DNA of 39,556 bases from Pseudomonadota bacterium (GCA_023388355.1 JAEWGI010000034.1:1-39556); one strand, 5' to 3'. Positions 1 to 11,503 are shown, counted from the first letter of the stretch. Numbers and translations are program-made. The notes: generated from the sequence alone by a model not told the origin.

Positions 1-799
<799 letters not shown>

Positions 800-829
800 C
801 GGTATTTCCGTGATTCCAATGGGGTGATG

Positions 830-1477
830 CTACTTGATTGCCGGCAGCTTGCCCTGCGCCAGCGCATAGACTTCGGGCGAACGCTGGCGCGAGGCCGCGG
901 GCTTGCGGATCGCCACCTTGGCATAGCGTCGGCGCAGGTCGCGCACGTAGTCGTCGAAGCCCACGCCATGGAACAGCTTGATCGCGAACGCGCCGCCGGG
1001 CTTGAGGTGGCGATCGGCGAATTCCATCGCAAGCTCGGCAAGGTACATCGCGCGGGGTTGGTCGACCGCCTCCATACCGCTCTTGTTGGGGGCCATGTCC
1101 GACAACACAAGGTCGACGGCCTGGCCGTCCAGGAGAGTCTCAAGGCTGGATAAGACCGCATCCTCCCTGAAATCGCCATGAAGGAACTCGACCCCGGCCA
1201 GGGGCGGCATCTCCAGGATGTCGAGCGCCAGCACGCGGCCGGGCCGGGCCGGGTCCAGGCGATCGAGCTCCTGCCGGATCCACTGCGACCAGCCGCCCGG
1301 CGCGGCGCCGAGGTCGACCACCACCATGCCCGGCTTGAGCAGCCGGTCGCGCCCCATCAGCTCCTCGAGCTTGTAGGCCGCGCGCGAGCGCAAGCCCTCG
1401 GCCTGGGCCTTCTTCACATAGGGATCGGAAAAGTGTTCTTTCAGCCAGCGCTGGCTGCTCTTGCTGCGGGTGGCCAT
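830..1477 (-). CDS. rlmE: 23S rRNA (uridine-2'-O)-methyltransferase RlmE (FtsJ/RrmJ)
   Basis: 215 residues; the E. coli enzyme has 209. It methylates the 2'-O of U2552 in 23S rRNA, a late step of 50S maturation, using S-adenosylmethionine. Visible family marks are the N-terminal [18 protein letters not shown] segment, the SAM-binding motif [14 protein letters not shown], the catalytic-region aspartate in LSDMAPN, and the lysine in FAIKLFHG. The start at 1477 was chosen because GGAGG lies six bases upstream; an ATG five bases further upstream is too close to that site. It leads an operon with ftsH and is divergent from yhbY across about 155 bases. Confidence 0.95.
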   Translation of the reverse strand: MATRSKSSQRWLKEHFSDPYVKKAQAEGLRSRAAYKLEELMGRDRLLKPGMVVVDLGAAPGGWSQWIRQELDRLDPARPGRVLALDILEMPPLAGVEFLHGDFREDAVLSSLETLLDGQAVDLVLSDMAPNKSGMEAVDQPRAMYLAELAMEFADRHLKPGGAFAIKLFHGVGFDDYVRDLRRRYAKVAIRKPAASRQRSPEVYALAQGKLPAIK

Positions 1478-1633
1478 GGCATTCCTCCCTCCCTCGGCTT
1501 GCGGGACGGCGTGCCTCCCGGGAGAGGGCCGGGCTGTGGCCGCGGCTGCGGTCGCCACGCGCGCGGCCCCGGATGGGGACTGCAGGCGACATGATACCCT
1601 GCGCGGGACTTCCCCCATCCTTCCCGCATCCCG

Positions 1634-1939
1634 ATGTCGATCGCCCTGACCGCCGCCCAGAACCGCTTCCTGCGCGGGCAGGCGCATGACCTCAAGGCGA
1701 TGCTGCAGGTGGGCGGCAAGGGCGTGACCGACGCGGTGGTGGCCGAGATCGACGGCGCCCTGGAGCACCACGAGCTGATCAAGGTGAAGGTCGCCGCCGA
1801 CGACCGCGACGCGCGCGACCGGCTGGTCGGCGAACTCGCACAGCGCAGCGGCGCGGCGCTGGTGCAGCGGATCGGCCATGTGGCGGTGCTGTACCGCCCC
1901 TCGAAGGACAAGCGCCAGATCGTGCTGCCGCGCGCCTAG
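1634..1939 (+). CDS. yhbY: YhbY-family CRM-domain RNA-binding protein
   Basis: 101 residues, the typical size of the single-domain bacterial CRM proteins that associate with pre-50S ribosomal particles. The sequence shows the family core: [20 protein letters not shown], then [28 protein letters not shown] with the GxxG-type loop (GGKG), and a closing beta strand [13 protein letters not shown]. It is divergent from rlmE, the neighbour seen in many proteobacteria, which fits a shared role in ribosome assembly. A Mth938-like gene follows 11 bases downstream on the same strand. Confidence 0.93.
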   Translation: MSIALTAAQNRFLRGQAHDLKAMLQVGGKGVTDAVVAEIDGALEHHELIKVKVAADDRDARDRLVGELAQRSGAALVQRIGHVAVLYRPSKDKRQIVLPRA

Positions 1940-1950
1940 GCGGGCCCCGG

Positions 1951-2325
1951 ATGCAGCTGATCCACGAACAGCCCGATTTCGAGTATTTCCTGCGCGGCGC
2001 GGACGGCCGCAGCGCGCTGGTGAACGACCTGCGCCTGGAGCGCAGCTTCATCGTCTCGCCCGACCGCCTGGTCGAGGACTGGCCGGTGCGCGAGCCCGGC
2101 GCGCTTGGCCTGGCGGAACTGGAGCCGCTGCTGGCGCTCGACCCCGAGCTGATCGTGCTCGGATGCGGAGCACTGCAGGCGTTCCCGCCGCCCCAGGCCA
2201 TGGCCGCCTGCCTGTCGCGCGGCATCGGCCTTGAATCGATGGTCAATCCTGCCGCCGCGCGCACCTACAACGTCCTCGCCAGCGAGGGCCGGCGGGTGGT
2301 GGCGGGATTCATCCTGGGCGCCTGA
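1951..2325 (+). CDS. Mth938-like domain (DUF498) protein
   Basis: 124 residues, matching the whole Mth938-like fold also found in eukaryotic AAMDC and NDUFAF3. Recognisable segments are the N-terminal [10 protein letters not shown], the central [11 protein letters not shown] strand, the [12 protein letters not shown] loop and the C-terminal [18 protein letters not shown]. No enzymatic activity is established for the bacterial members and no catalytic residues stand out. It probably forms a two-gene unit with yhbY, 11 bases upstream. It converges on nlpD; a GC-rich hairpin lies in the 100-base gap. Confidence 0.88.
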   Translation: MQLIHEQPDFEYFLRGADGRSALVNDLRLERSFIVSPDRLVEDWPVREPGALGLAELEPLLALDPELIVLGCGALQAFPPPQAMAACLSRGIGLESMVNPAAARTYNVLASEGRRVVAGFILGA

Positions 2326-2372
2326 GGCGGCGGCTCCGGACGCATCGGCGCCTGCGGGCGCGCCTGCGTACG

Positions 2373-2391
2373 CCCGGCGCGCTGCGCCGGG
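2373..2391. terminator. GC-rich hairpin between converging genes
   Basis: A perfect 8-bp stem (CCCGGCGC, loop GCT, GCGCCGGG) sits between the stop of the Mth938-like gene (2325) and the stop of nlpD (2426). No T-tract follows on either strand. Function as a bidirectional terminator or RNA-end stabiliser is inferred from position only. Confidence 0.35.
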
Positions 2392-2425
2392 CCGGGAGTC
2401 CGCCCCGTCCGGGGCTGCCGTGGAA

Positions 2426-3190
2426 TCAGCGGCGCGGCAGGTACTGCAGCGGGTCGACCGGCTTGCCGTCGTAGCGAATCTCGAAATGCAGCATGTCGCG
2501 CGCGGTACCCGTGCTGCCCATCTCGGCGATCTGCTGCCCGGCCTTGACCTTCGCGCCTTCGTTCACCAGCCGGCTGCGGTTGTGGCCGTAGGCCGAGAGC
2601 CACTGTTCGTCGTGCTTGACGATCACCAGCTCGCCGTAGCCGACCAGGCCCGAGCCCGAGTACACCACCACGCCGTCGCCGGCGGCGCGCACCGCCTGGC
2701 CGTTGCGGCCGGCGATGTCGACGCCCTGGCGGGTCGGATCGCCGCTGGCGAAGCGGCCGATCACCTGGCCCTCGGTCGGCCAGCGCCAGTCCACGCTGCT
2801 GCTGGCGGGCGCCGGCGTGGCCGGCTGCGGCGGGGTCTGGGTGGGCCTGACCGGTGGACGCCGTGCGGGCTCCGGGGCACGGCTCGCCGTCCTGGTCGAG
2901 GAGCCACCGCCGGATGCCGGGTACAGCCGCAGCCGCTGCCCGGGATAGATGGTGTACGGAGCGGAGATGCCGTTCCACAGCGCCAGGTCCATCGGGCTGA
3001 TGCCGTTGTCCACCGCCAGCCGGTACAGCGTGTCGCCGCGCTTGACCACGACGCTGACGCCGGGCCTGGCGGCCGAACCCGACGACGCGCCGGCGCCGGG
3101 CGCGCGCACCACCTTGCTGCTGCAGGCGGCGAGCGCCAGCGCCAGCATCGCCAGCAGGGCCATGGTGGAGATGCGCGTTTGTCTCGTCAT
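2426..3190 (-). CDS. nlpD: NlpD-like LysM/M23 lipoprotein, degenerate LytM factor
   Basis: 254 residues. It begins with a lipoprotein signal ending in the lipobox LAAC with acylated Cys23. A LysM domain follows at about residues 44-90 (VVVKRGDTLYRLAVDNG...YPGQRLRLYP), then a Pro/Arg-rich linker and a C-terminal M23/LytM domain. The first zinc-ligand histidine of active M23 enzymes is replaced by arginine (TRQGVDIAG), as E. coli NlpD has asparagine, whereas SAYGHN and LHFEIRYDGKPVDP are kept. It is therefore probably an activator of a periplasmic amidase in cell separation, not a hydrolase. The start MTRQTRIS was chosen because it places the signal peptide correctly. It is the last gene of surE-pcm-exoD-nlpD on the minus strand; rpoS does not follow. 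Confidence 0.9.
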   Translation of the reverse strand: MTRQTRISTMALLAMLALALAACSSKVVRAPGAGASSGSAARPGVSVVVKRGDTLYRLAVDNGISPMDLALWNGISAPYTIYPGQRLRLYPASGGGSSTRTASRAPEPARRPPVRPTQTPPQPATPAPASSSVDWRWPTEGQVIGRFASGDPTRQGVDIAGRNGQAVRAAGDGVVVYSGSGLVGYGELVIVKHDEQWLSAYGHNRSRLVNEGAKVKAGQQIAEMGSTGTARDMLHFEIRYDGKPVDPLQYLPRR

Positions 3191-3236
3191 CTTGCGTCTC
3201 GTCCTTGCGGTGCGACGGTCTGGGCGGCGCCGGGCA

Positions 3237-3890
3237 TCATCCCGCAAACCGCTTGAACAGTTCCTGCGCGACCAGCCCGCCACCGCCGATCAGCGCGCCG
3301 AAATAGACCATGGTGCCGATGTTGGCCAGGTGGCCGATCAGCACCGCCCCCCCGTCGCGCTGGATGAAGCCGATCGAGTACGCCATCAGCGCAAGCGCCG
3401 GGATGGTGTTGCTGAAGGGCACGAAGCTGAAGGGCAACATCAGCAGCAGCGCGGCGAGGATGAAGGCAAGGTCGTTGACGATCTCCTGGCCCCGGCCGTC
3501 CACCATGGCCGCGAGGCGATGCGGTCGGCAGAGGCGCTCGAGCCGATGCACCCAGCGCAGCCCGCCGGCCAGCGCCGGGCGCAGGCGCGCCGACGACAGG
3601 CGGCGGTGGCGCACCCGCGCCGGCAGCCACAGCTGGCGGCCCAGCAGCCGGCTGACGCCGACCAACACGATGGCCGCGCCGAACACCGTGCTCACGCCGG
3701 GGATCGAGACCGGGATCAGGAAGACCAGGGTCAGCAGGATCGTGATCAGCAACAGGCCTTCGTCGCCGAACAGGTCGAGCAGCTCACCCAGGCTGACGTG
3801 GTCGGGCGGCATGCGCTCGATCATCGCCTCGATCTGCGCGCCCAGGCTCATGCCCTCCGATTCCGGGGGTGGAACGGTGTGCCCGGTCAT
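3237..3890 (-). CDS. ExoD-family (exopolysaccharide synthesis ExoD-like) membrane protein
   Basis: Up to 217 residues. The N-terminal soluble part has the family feature of a helix followed by VSLGELLDLFGDEGLLLITILL. Hydrophobic segments follow at about residues 45-80 (ITILLTLVFLIPVSIPGVSTVFGAAIVLVGVSRLL), 137-158 (DLAFILAALLLMLPFSFVPF), 160-177 and 183-207. The SIPGVST...LLG and PFSNTIPAL segments are typical of ExoD. Rhizobial ExoD affects exopolysaccharide production and alkaline tolerance; the molecular role is unknown. The start could be the ATG at 3890, four bases after the pcm stop, or the ATG at 3851 (MSLGAQIEAM), which has GGAGG close by. It sits inside the pcm/nlpD junction. Confidence 0.82.
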   Translation of the reverse strand: MTGHTVPPPESEGMSLGAQIEAMIERMPPDHVSLGELLDLFGDEGLLLITILLTLVFLIPVSIPGVSTVFGAAIVLVGVSRLLGRQLWLPARVRHRRLSSARLRPALAGGLRWVHRLERLCRPHRLAAMVDGRGQEIVNDLAFILAALLLMLPFSFVPFSNTIPALALMAYSIGFIQRDGGAVLIGHLANIGTMVYFGALIGGGGLVAQELFKRFAG

Positions 3891-3894
3891 GCGC

Positions 3895-4578
3895 TCAGTC
3901 GACCGTGCCCGACAGCAGCGGGACGAACACCACCGGACCGAGCTCGCGGCGCGAAATCGAGCCGTCGTCTTCCCGGCGCAGCATCAGCAGCTGCTGCGCA
4001 TTGGCCGGGCCCACCGGCGCGACCAGGATGCCGCCGGGCGCCAACTGCTCCGCCAGCGCGTCCACCAGCGCCGGGGCGCCGGCAGTGACCAGGATGCCGT
4101 CGTAGGGGCCGTTCTCGGGCCAGCCGATGCGACCGTCGTCGTGCTTGCTGCGCACGTTGAGCCCGAGCGAGCGGAACCGCTTGCGGGCCACGCGCAGCAG
4201 GTCGCCGATGCGTTCGACCGTGTGCACCTCCAGCCCCAGCGCGGCCAGTACCGCGGCCTGGTAGCCCGAGCCGGTGCCGACCTCCAGCACCCGCTTCGGC
4301 GCGTGGCCGTCCTCGAACAGGGCCTCGGTCATGCGCGCCACCACCCAGGGCTGGGAGATGGTCTGGCCGTGGCCGATCGGCAGCGCGGTGTCCTCGTAGG
4401 CGCGCGTGGCCAGGGCCTCGTCGACGAACAGGTGGCGCGGCACGGTGCGGATCGCGTTGAGCACGCGCTCGTCGCGGATGCCGTTGTCGCGCAGGCGCTC
4501 GATCAGGCGGTCGCGCACGCGCTGCGAGGTCATGCCCACGCCGATCGCCTCGGGCTGCAGGCGCAGTCGCGGCGTCAT
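3895..4578 (-). CDS. pcm: Protein-L-isoaspartate O-methyltransferase
   Basis: 227 residues. It methylates L-isoaspartyl groups in aged proteins using SAM, starting their repair. Family motifs are [17 protein letters not shown] (substrate-binding region), the SAM motif [16 protein letters not shown], the acidic strand end VHTVERI, and [12 protein letters not shown]. The ATG overlaps the surE stop by one base (TGATG), so translation is probably coupled to surE. surE-pcm is a long-conserved pair, here followed by the exoD-like gene and nlpD. Confidence 0.95.
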   Translation of the reverse strand: MTPRLRLQPEAIGVGMTSQRVRDRLIERLRDNGIRDERVLNAIRTVPRHLFVDEALATRAYEDTALPIGHGQTISQPWVVARMTEALFEDGHAPKRVLEVGTGSGYQAAVLAALGLEVHTVERIGDLLRVARKRFRSLGLNVRSKHDDGRIGWPENGPYDGILVTAGAPALVDALAEQLAPGGILVAPVGPANAQQLLMLRREDDGSISRRELGPVVFVPLLSGTVD

Positions 4579-5360
4579 CACGGCTGCGCCTCCTTCAGTT
4601 CCGTGGCCAGATCGCCGACCCAGCTGGCCACCTGCTCCAGCGCCTGGTAGCGCGTCAGGTCGACGTGGATCGGGGTGATCGAGATGTGGCCGAAGCGCAC
4701 CGCGTGGAAATCGGTGCCGGGGCCGGCGTCCATTTCCGGGCCGGCGGCGCCGATCCACCACCAGGTGCGGCCGCGCGGGTCCTCCTGCTTCGTGCACGGT
4801 TCCGCGCGGTGGCGGTTGCCCAGGCGGGTGACCTCGAAACCTGCGATCTCGCCCCAGTCGCGGTCGGGCACGTTGACGTTGAGGATGGTGTCGGCCGGCA
4901 GCGGATCGGCCTGGAGCCGTTCCACGATCTCCACCGCGGCGCGCGCGGCGGTCTCGTAGTGGCGGCCGTCGTGGTTGGCCGTGGCCAGCGACATCGCGAT
5001 CGCGGGCAGTCCGAGGAAACGGCCTTCCATGGCCGCGGCGACGGTGCCCGAATAGATCACGTCGTCGCCGAGGTTGGCGGTGTTGTTGATGCCCGACACC
5101 ACGATGTCCGGCTCCTCGTCGAACATGCCGGTGACCGCCACGTGCACGCAGTCGGTGGGCGTGCCGTACACGCGCCAGACCTTGTCCTCGAGCTGCTGCA
5201 CGCGCAGCGGCATGTCCAGGGTGAGCGAATTGCTGGCACCGGAGCGGTCGCGATCAGGCGCGACGATCAGGACCTCGTGGCCGGCATCGCGCAGACCCTG
5301 CGCAAGGATGCGGATGCCCGGGGCATCGACGCCGTCATCGTTGCTGACCAGTACGCGCAT
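4578..5360 (-). CDS. surE: 5'/3'-nucleotidase SurE
   Basis: 260 residues. SurE is a divalent-metal-dependent survival nucleotidase acting on nucleoside monophosphates and short polyphosphates. The start [16 protein letters not shown] carries the metal-binding NDDG motif. The second metal and active-site block, [26 protein letters not shown], is intact. The C-terminal [14 protein letters not shown] is also typical. Upstream in-frame codons were rejected because the protein begins directly with the family's first beta strand. It heads the surE-pcm-exoD-nlpD unit and is divergent from the smr-domain gene across about 104 bases that should hold both promoters. Confidence 0.96.
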   Translation of the reverse strand: MRVLVSNDDGVDAPGIRILAQGLRDAGHEVLIVAPDRDRSGASNSLTLDMPLRVQQLEDKVWRVYGTPTDCVHVAVTGMFDEEPDIVVSGINNTANLGDDVIYSGTVAAAMEGRFLGLPAIAMSLATANHDGRHYETAARAAVEIVERLQADPLPADTILNVNVPDRDWGEIAGFEVTRLGNRHRAEPCTKQEDPRGRTWWWIGAAGPEMDAGPGTDFHAVRFGHISITPIHVDLTRYQALEQVASWVGDLATELKEAQP

Positions 5361-5464
5361 GAATCCCTGGAACCACCCTCGCTGCGGATGCCGAGGCGAC
5401 ATGATACCGGATGCCGCGACGACATCGCCCACGCACGCAGGGGAACGCGGCATACTGCCCGACG

Positions 5465-6019
5465 ATGGCGAAACAGCGTCCACCAGCCGCCGATGACGCC
5501 GGCAACGACGACGATGCGGCGCTGTTCCGCAGCGCGATCGGGCCGGTGCGCGAGCTGCCGCGCGTGGATGCGCCGCCTGCGCCGCCGAAACCGCGTCCCG
5601 GCACGCGCATGGCCGAGCTGGACGAGGCCGACGCCAGGGACGAATTCCTGCGCCTGCTCGACGAGGCCCCGATCGAGGCCGGCGACACGCTGCGCCACCG
5701 CCGCGACGACGTGCCCGCGCGCGTGCTCAAGCGCCTGGCCCAGGGCCAGTACGCCGCGCAGGACGAAATCGACCTGCATCACGCGACCGCCACCGCGGCC
5801 GCCGCGCTGCTGCGCCGGTTCCTGCACGAGGCGCGCGATTCGGGCGCGTATTGCGTGCGCGTGATCCACGGCAAGGGCCTGAACTCGGAGGGCGTGCCGG
5901 TGCTCAAGAACCTGTGCGACCGGCTGCTGCGCCAGCGTGCCGACGTGCTCGCGTTCCATTCCGCGCCACCGGCCCAGGGCGGGACCGGCGCGGTGCTGGT
6001 GCTGCTCAGGCCGCGCTGA
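5465..6019 (+). CDS. Smr/MutS2-type domain protein
   Basis: 184 residues. The N-terminal half is low-complexity and charged with no recognised domain. The C-terminal half, about residues 90-184, is an Smr domain with [19 protein letters not shown] (canonical DLHG, here DLHH), [12 protein letters not shown] (the HGKG nuclease motif) and the closing strand [12 protein letters not shown]. Stand-alone Smr proteins are thought to be nucleases acting on DNA or RNA; the substrate here cannot be told. The start MAKQRPP was chosen over an earlier in-frame ATG, which would add arginine-rich sequence overlapping the surE promoter. It is inserted on the plus strand between truD and surE, genes that are often adjacent. 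Confidence 0.9.
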   Translation: MAKQRPPAADDAGNDDDAALFRSAIGPVRELPRVDAPPAPPKPRPGTRMAELDEADARDEFLRLLDEAPIEAGDTLRHRRDDVPARVLKRLAQGQYAAQDEIDLHHATATAAAALLRRFLHEARDSGAYCVRVIHGKGLNSEGVPVLKNLCDRLLRQRADVLAFHSAPPAQGGTGAVLVLLRPR

Positions 6020-6048
6020 GGCGGCTCGCGCGACCGTCCCGGCCGGCC

Positions 6049-7125
6049 TCACTCCGGCGAACGGCCCGCTGCGGCCGCATCCTCCACCGTGCCCAGCTCG
6101 AACAGCACGCTGGTCGCGTACGCGCCTGGCGGCAGCGCGAATTCAAGCCGCAGCGAACCGTCCGCGGTCCACGACCAGGCCAGGTCCTGGACCCGCATCC
6201 GGGTTGCGCGCCGTTCCTGGCGCAGGCCCGCCGCCTCCAGGCCCTCGCGCAGGCGCAGGGCCACGGCGTCGTCCAGCGCCGCGAGTTCCAGCTCGCGCGC
6301 CCGGTCCTGGCTGCGCAGCTCGCCGCGCCCCCACAGCGGCGCGGTCGGGTGGATGTCGAACGCGGCCAGTCGCGCATCGAGTTCCGCATCGTGCGGCTGC
6401 GGGCCGAACACGCTGCGGCTGCCCTCGAGCATCCACACCTCGCCGTCCAGGCCGCGGTCCCAGCTGCCCGCCCCCACCCGCGCCGCTAGCACGCGATTGA
6501 ACAGCTCCGAGCGCGCGGCCGACAGCAGCATCGAACGCTCCTCGCGGCGTACGCGCCGGCCGGAGAACATCGCCAGCGCCTTGCCCGTATTGCCACCGCC
6601 GCGGCCGAATCGCTGTTCGCCGAAACCGTTGGGCACGCCGCGCTCGCGGAGCGCCTGCAGGCGCGCATCGATCGCCGCGCGCTCTCCGGCCACTTCGCGC
6701 AGGACGAGCGCGAAGCGGTTGCCCGACAGCGCGCCGCGCGGAAGCTTGCGCGAATGGCGCGCGGCGTGCAGCACGCGCAGCGCCTCGCCGGCATGCCCAT
6801 CCTCCAGCGCCAGCTGCTCCAGCGGCGGCGGCTCGCGCCCGGGCAGCTGCACGGTGAAGCGCTGCCTGGTGAGCGCGTGGCGATCCTTGATCCCGGCATA
6901 GCCGACCGCGGTTTCGGCCACGCCCGCCCACTGCGCGATCCGGCGCGCGACGAAGGCGGTGTTGAGCGCGCGCTTCTCGATCGTCAGCAGCAGGTGCTCG
7001 CCGGCGCCGCTGGCCTCGAACCCGTCGATCTCCTCGACGATGAAGTCTTCCGGCGCCTGCCGGATCCGCGCCTGAAGCACCGGCGCCCCGTGCGCGCGCG
7101 GTAGCCCGGCCTGCTCGTCGCTCAC
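6049..7125 (-). CDS. truD: tRNA pseudouridine(13) synthase TruD
   Basis: 358 residues. It isomerises U13 of tRNA-Glu to pseudouridine. The N-terminal part has [21 protein letters not shown] followed by the catalytic motif [18 protein letters not shown], in which the Asp of KDRH is the nucleophile. [20 protein letters not shown] is the second conserved TruD block. The TruD-specific insertion domain lies between the two halves. The start is a GTG whose first bases form the last bases of ispF (GTGA, 4-base overlap); no in-frame ATG gives a sensible N-terminus. It is the last gene of the ftsB-ispD-unknown-ispF-truD chain and converges on the smr gene with a 29-base gap. Confidence 0.95.
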   Translation of the reverse strand: MSDEQAGLPRAHGAPVLQARIRQAPEDFIVEEIDGFEASGAGEHLLLTIEKRALNTAFVARRIAQWAGVAETAVGYAGIKDRHALTRQRFTVQLPGREPPPLEQLALEDGHAGEALRVLHAARHSRKLPRGALSGNRFALVLREVAGERAAIDARLQALRERGVPNGFGEQRFGRGGGNTGKALAMFSGRRVRREERSMLLSAARSELFNRVLAARVGAGSWDRGLDGEVWMLEGSRSVFGPQPHDAELDARLAAFDIHPTAPLWGRGELRSQDRARELELAALDDAVALRLREGLEAAGLRQERRATRMRVQDLAWSWTADGSLRLEFALPPGAYATSVLFELGTVEDAAAAGRSPE

Positions 7126-7601
7126 GCCGCCACGAGCAGGCAGGCCGCGAGCGCGGCAATGCCCTCGCCGCGGCCGATGAAGCCGAGCCGTTCGCTGGTG
7201 GTGGCCTTGACGCCGATATCCTCCACGTCGACGCCGAGGTCGGCGGCGATGACCTCGCGCATCGCCTGCGCGTGAGGCCCGATCTTCGGGCGCTCGCAGA
7301 CCACGGTCAGGTCGGCATTGCCCACGCGCCAGCCGCGCTCGCGCAGCAGTTCGTTGCAGTGGCGCAGGAACACGCGACTGTCGGCGCCCTTCCAGCGCGG
7401 ATCGGAGGGCGGGAAGTGGATGCCGATGTCGCCCAGCGCCAGCGCGCCGAGCATCGCGTCGCACAGGGCGTGCAGGACCACGTCGCCGTCGCTGTGCGCC
7501 AGCACGCCGCGCTCGTGCGGCACGCGCACGCCGCCGATCATCACGTGGTCGCCCTCGGCGAAGGCGTGCACGTCGTAGCCCTGGCCGATGCGCAGCTTCA
7601 C
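7122..7601 (-). CDS. ispF: 2-C-methyl-D-erythritol 2,4-cyclodiphosphate synthase
   Basis: 159 residues, full length. It catalyses the fifth step of the MEP isoprenoid pathway, cyclising CDP-ME 2-phosphate to MEcPP with loss of CMP. The N-terminal zinc-binding motif GYDVHAF (D-x-H), the [25 protein letters not shown] block and the C-terminal [20 protein letters not shown] are all present. It overlaps the upstream small gene and the downstream truD by four bases each, so translation is probably coupled. ispD is one gene upstream. Confidence 0.97.
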   Translation of the reverse strand: MKLRIGQGYDVHAFAEGDHVMIGGVRVPHERGVLAHSDGDVVLHALCDAMLGALALGDIGIHFPPSDPRWKGADSRVFLRHCNELLRERGWRVGNADLTVVCERPKIGPHAQAMREVIAADLGVDVEDIGVKATTSERLGFIGRGEGIAALAACLLVAA

Positions 7602-8050
7602 GGCAGGAACAGCTCCACCAGTCGGTTCATGTCGACGTGGCGGATCAGGCCGGAAGCTTCTGCCGCCACCCGCGGATCGGTGAACAGTCCTTCGCCGGCC
7701 ATCTCGCCGACGCGGCCGAAGGCCGCGCCGATGGCCGCATCGGCGCTGCCGTCGCGGAACGCCTGCCTGGCGTGGTCGGCGCAGTCGACGGTGAGCAGCC
7801 GGACCATCAGTTCACCCATCGCGCCATTGGCCGCCTCGCGACGCGCGTCGCTGACCTGGGCCATGTCCGCGAGGTCGGGGTGCAGCGCGATGGCCGAGAA
7901 CATCCACTGCACCAGCGTGCGCCGGTCGTCGGCCCCGGTGGCCGCCACCACGCATGACTGCAGGTCGGAGGATGCCGCCTGTGCATTGACCGCGCCCCAT
8001 GGCGCTGCCGCCGAGGCCAGCACCAGCAGGCCGCCCAGTAGGTGTTTCAT
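7598..8050 (-). CDS. Small exported protein of unknown function
   Basis: 150 residues, family not recognised. It begins [25 protein letters not shown], a standard Sec signal peptide with a likely cut after AQA near residue 25. The mature part is mostly predicted helical and contains only two cysteines, Cys33 and Cys90, which could form a periplasmic disulfide. Conserved-looking segments are [29 protein letters not shown] and [11 protein letters not shown]. It is locked into the MEP operon, since its ATG overlaps the ispD stop and its stop overlaps the ispF ATG (both ATGA). Coupled synthesis is clear, but a functional link to isoprenoid synthesis is not shown by the sequence. Confidence 0.8.
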   Translation of the reverse strand: MKHLLGGLLVLASAAAPWGAVNAQAASSDLQSCVVAATGADDRRTLVQWMFSAIALHPDLADMAQVSDARREAANGAMGELMVRLLTVDCADHARQAFRDGSADAAIGAAFGRVGEMAGEGLFTDPRVAAEASGLIRHVDMNRLVELFLP

Positions 8051-8772
8051 TGTCCCGCTCCCCTTGTCTGGCGCCGTGCCAGGATGAATTCGAACCGCGC
8101 CAGGTCGCTGGCGGTGGTGATCTTGAAATTGTCCTCGTCGCCCTCGACCAGCAGCGGACGCATGCCCTGGCGCTCCATCGCCATCGCCTCGTCGGTGACG
8201 GCAACGCCGGCCTCGCGCGCGGATTCCAGCGCTCGGCCCAACTGCAGGCGCCGGAACAGCTGCGGCGTGAGCGCACGCCACAGCCGCTCGCGCGGCTCGG
8301 TATGGTCGATGCCGCCGTCGTCGCCGGCGCGCTTGAGCGTGTCGCGCACCGGCGCGGCCAGGATCGCGCCCACCGGATCGGCGCGACCGCGCTCGAGCAG
8401 GGCGGTCAGGTCGTCGTGGCGCAGGTTTGGTCGCGCCGCGTCGTGCACCAGCACGAATTCATCCGCGCGCACCGTGGCGGGCAGCGCCTGCAGGCCGGCC
8501 AGTACCGAGTCGGCACGCGATTGCCCTCCGGTACAGCGCAGCAGCGGTTTGTCGCAGCGGTCGCTCCAGTCCGGCCAGTGCGCATCGCCGTCCGCCAACA
8601 CCACGACCGCACCACACAGGCCGGGGTGCGAGAGCAGCGCGTCCAGGGTATGGCCGATCAGCGGCTGACCGGCCACCTCGGCATACTGCTTGGGCAGCGC
8701 GCCGCCGAAGCGGGTGCCGCGACCGGCGGCGACCACGATCGCCCACACGCCGCGCGCCTGCCCGGGACTCAC
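8047..8772 (-). CDS. ispD: 2-C-methyl-D-erythritol 4-phosphate cytidylyltransferase
   Basis: 241 residues. It couples MEP to CTP, giving CDP-ME in the MEP pathway. The nucleotide-binding motif [33 protein letters not shown], the VLVHDAARP block and the C-terminal [18 protein letters not shown] are diagnostic. The start is a GTG ([14 protein letters not shown]) that overlaps the ftsB stop as GTGA; no ATG precedes the catalytic Gly-rich loop. The ftsB-ispD order is common in gammaproteobacteria. It overlaps the downstream unknown gene by four bases. Confidence 0.96.
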   Translation of the reverse strand: MSPGQARGVWAIVVAAGRGTRFGGALPKQYAEVAGQPLIGHTLDALLSHPGLCGAVVVLADGDAHWPDWSDRCDKPLLRCTGGQSRADSVLAGLQALPATVRADEFVLVHDAARPNLRHDDLTALLERGRADPVGAILAAPVRDTLKRAGDDGGIDHTEPRERLWRALTPQLFRRLQLGRALESAREAGVAVTDEAMAMERQGMRPLLVEGDEDNFKITTASDLARFEFILARRQTRGAGQ

Positions 8773-9092
8773 GGCGTTTCCTCTTGCGCGGCCGGCTGGT
8801 GCGGCGCGCGCTCGTCGTCGACCACGCGGTAGAAGGTTTCGCCGGGCCGGATCATGCCCAGTTCGTTGCGCGCACGCTCCTCGATCGCGGCCTCCCCGGA
8901 CTTGAGGTCGGCCACCTCGGCCACCAGCGCGGCGTTGCGCTGCTCCATGCCCTCGTTCTGCCGCTGCTGCCGGGTGACCCGCGCGTCGAGCGTCTCGACC
9001 GCGCGGATCCCGCCTTCGCCGAACCACAGGCGGTACTGCAGCCAGCCCAGCAGAACCACCAGCGCCAGCAGCAGTACGCGCAACCAGCGCAT
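8769..9092 (-). CDS. ftsB: Cell division protein FtsB
   Basis: 107 residues (E. coli FtsB has 103). It is a bitopic inner-membrane divisome protein that bridges FtsL and FtsQ. A membrane helix lies at residues 5-19 ([15 protein letters not shown]), followed by the family signature [11 protein letters not shown] coiled coil covers about residues 33-72, and the C-terminal segment is [18 protein letters not shown]. The ATG was chosen because it places the TM helix right after the short cytoplasmic start. It follows eno by 10 bases and overlaps ispD by four. Confidence 0.94.
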   Translation of the reverse strand: MRWLRVLLLALVVLLGWLQYRLWFGEGGIRAVETLDARVTRQQRQNEGMEQRNAALVAEVADLKSGEAAIEERARNELGMIRPGETFYRVVDDERAPHQPAAQEETP

Positions 9093-9102
9093 GATTCCGG
9101 GA

Positions 9103-10428
<1,326 letters not shown>

Positions 10429-10647
10429 TTAACGGAGCGGGGCCGGTCCTGCCGTGTTCGGGCTGAGTGCCGGCGGCTTGCGCAGGTTCGTTGCCGGGGA
10501 AAGCATCTGTCGCCTGTGGCTCGAGCGGGTGGGATGCGCGCAGGCCCGCTGGGGGGCTCCCGGCCGTTCAGCAAAGAGCGGACACCAGAAGACCAGCTCC
10601 GCGCGTCCCGGCGCAGGGGAGTTCGCGCGTGGCGAAGGACTGCCCGT

Positions 10648-11487
10648 CTATGCCGGCAGCGACTGCTCGGCGAAGCCGTGGCGCTTGGTCACCGCATCGA
10701 GTTCGAGCAGGGTCTCGAGCAGGCCCTCCATGCGGTCCAGCGGCCAGGCGTTGGGGCCGTCGGACAGGGCCCTGGACGGGTCCGGGTGGGTTTCGGCGAA
10801 GATGCCGGCCACGCCCACCGCCACCGCCGCGCGCGCCAGCACCGGCACGAATTCGCGCTGGCCGCCGCTGGAGCTGCCCTGCCCGCCCGGCAGCTGCACC
10901 GAGTGGGTGGCGTCGAACACGACCGGGCAGCCGGTGTCGCGCATCACCGCGAGGCTGCGCATGTCGGAGACGAGGTTGTTGTAGCCGAAGCTGGCGCCGC
11001 GCTCGCAGACCATGATCCGTTCGTTGCCGGTCGACTTCGCCTTGTCCACCACCGGCTTCATGTCCCAGGGCGAGAGGAACTGGCCCTTCTTGATGTTGAC
11101 CGGCTTGCCGGCGCTGCAGACCTTCCTGATGAAGTCGGTCTGGCGCACCAAGAAGGCGGGCGTCTGCAGCACGTCGACTACCGATGCGACCTCGTCCATC
11201 GGCGTGTACTCGTGCACGTCGGTCAGCACCGGCACGCCGATCTGGCGGCGCACTTCGCCCAGCACGCGCAGGCCTTCTTCCATGCCGGGGCCGCGGAAGC
11301 TGGTGCCGGAGGTGCGGTTGGCCTTGTCGAAGCTGGACTTGAAGACGAAGTTGATCCCGAGACGCCCGGTGATGTCCTTCAGCCGGCCGGCGACGTCCAG
11401 CTGCAGCTGCTCGGATTCGATCACGCAGGGGCCGGCGATCAGGAAGAAGGGCTGGTCGAGACCGACCTTGAAGCCGCACAGGTTCAT
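10648..11487 (-). CDS. kdsA: 2-dehydro-3-deoxyphosphooctonate aldolase (KDO-8-P synthase)
   Basis: 279 residues. It condenses phosphoenolpyruvate and arabinose 5-phosphate to KDO 8-phosphate for lipopolysaccharide core synthesis. Motifs are [59 protein letters not shown] (here VNIKKGQF), [13 protein letters not shown] and [18 protein letters not shown]. Cys21 in AGPCVIES corresponds to the cysteine of metal-dependent enzymes such as that of Aquifex; the E. coli metal-independent type has asparagine there (GGMNVLES). It lies between pyrG and eno on the minus strand. Confidence 0.96.
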   Translation of the reverse strand: MNLCGFKVGLDQPFFLIAGPCVIESEQLQLDVAGRLKDITGRLGINFVFKSSFDKANRTSGTSFRGPGMEEGLRVLGEVRRQIGVPVLTDVHEYTPMDEVASVVDVLQTPAFLVRQTDFIRKVCSAGKPVNIKKGQFLSPWDMKPVVDKAKSTGNERIMVCERGASFGYNNLVSDMRSLAVMRDTGCPVVFDATHSVQLPGGQGSSSGGQREFVPVLARAAVAVGVAGIFAETHPDPSRALSDGPNAWPLDRMEGLLETLLELDAVTKRHGFAEQSLPA

Positions 11488-11503
11488 GGGGGACCTCGCT
11501 AAG

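Noticed and set aside
7126..7464. N-terminal extension of TruD into ispF
   Set aside because: The extension is the out-of-frame reading of ispF; a GTG overlapping the ispF stop gives the normal TruD start.
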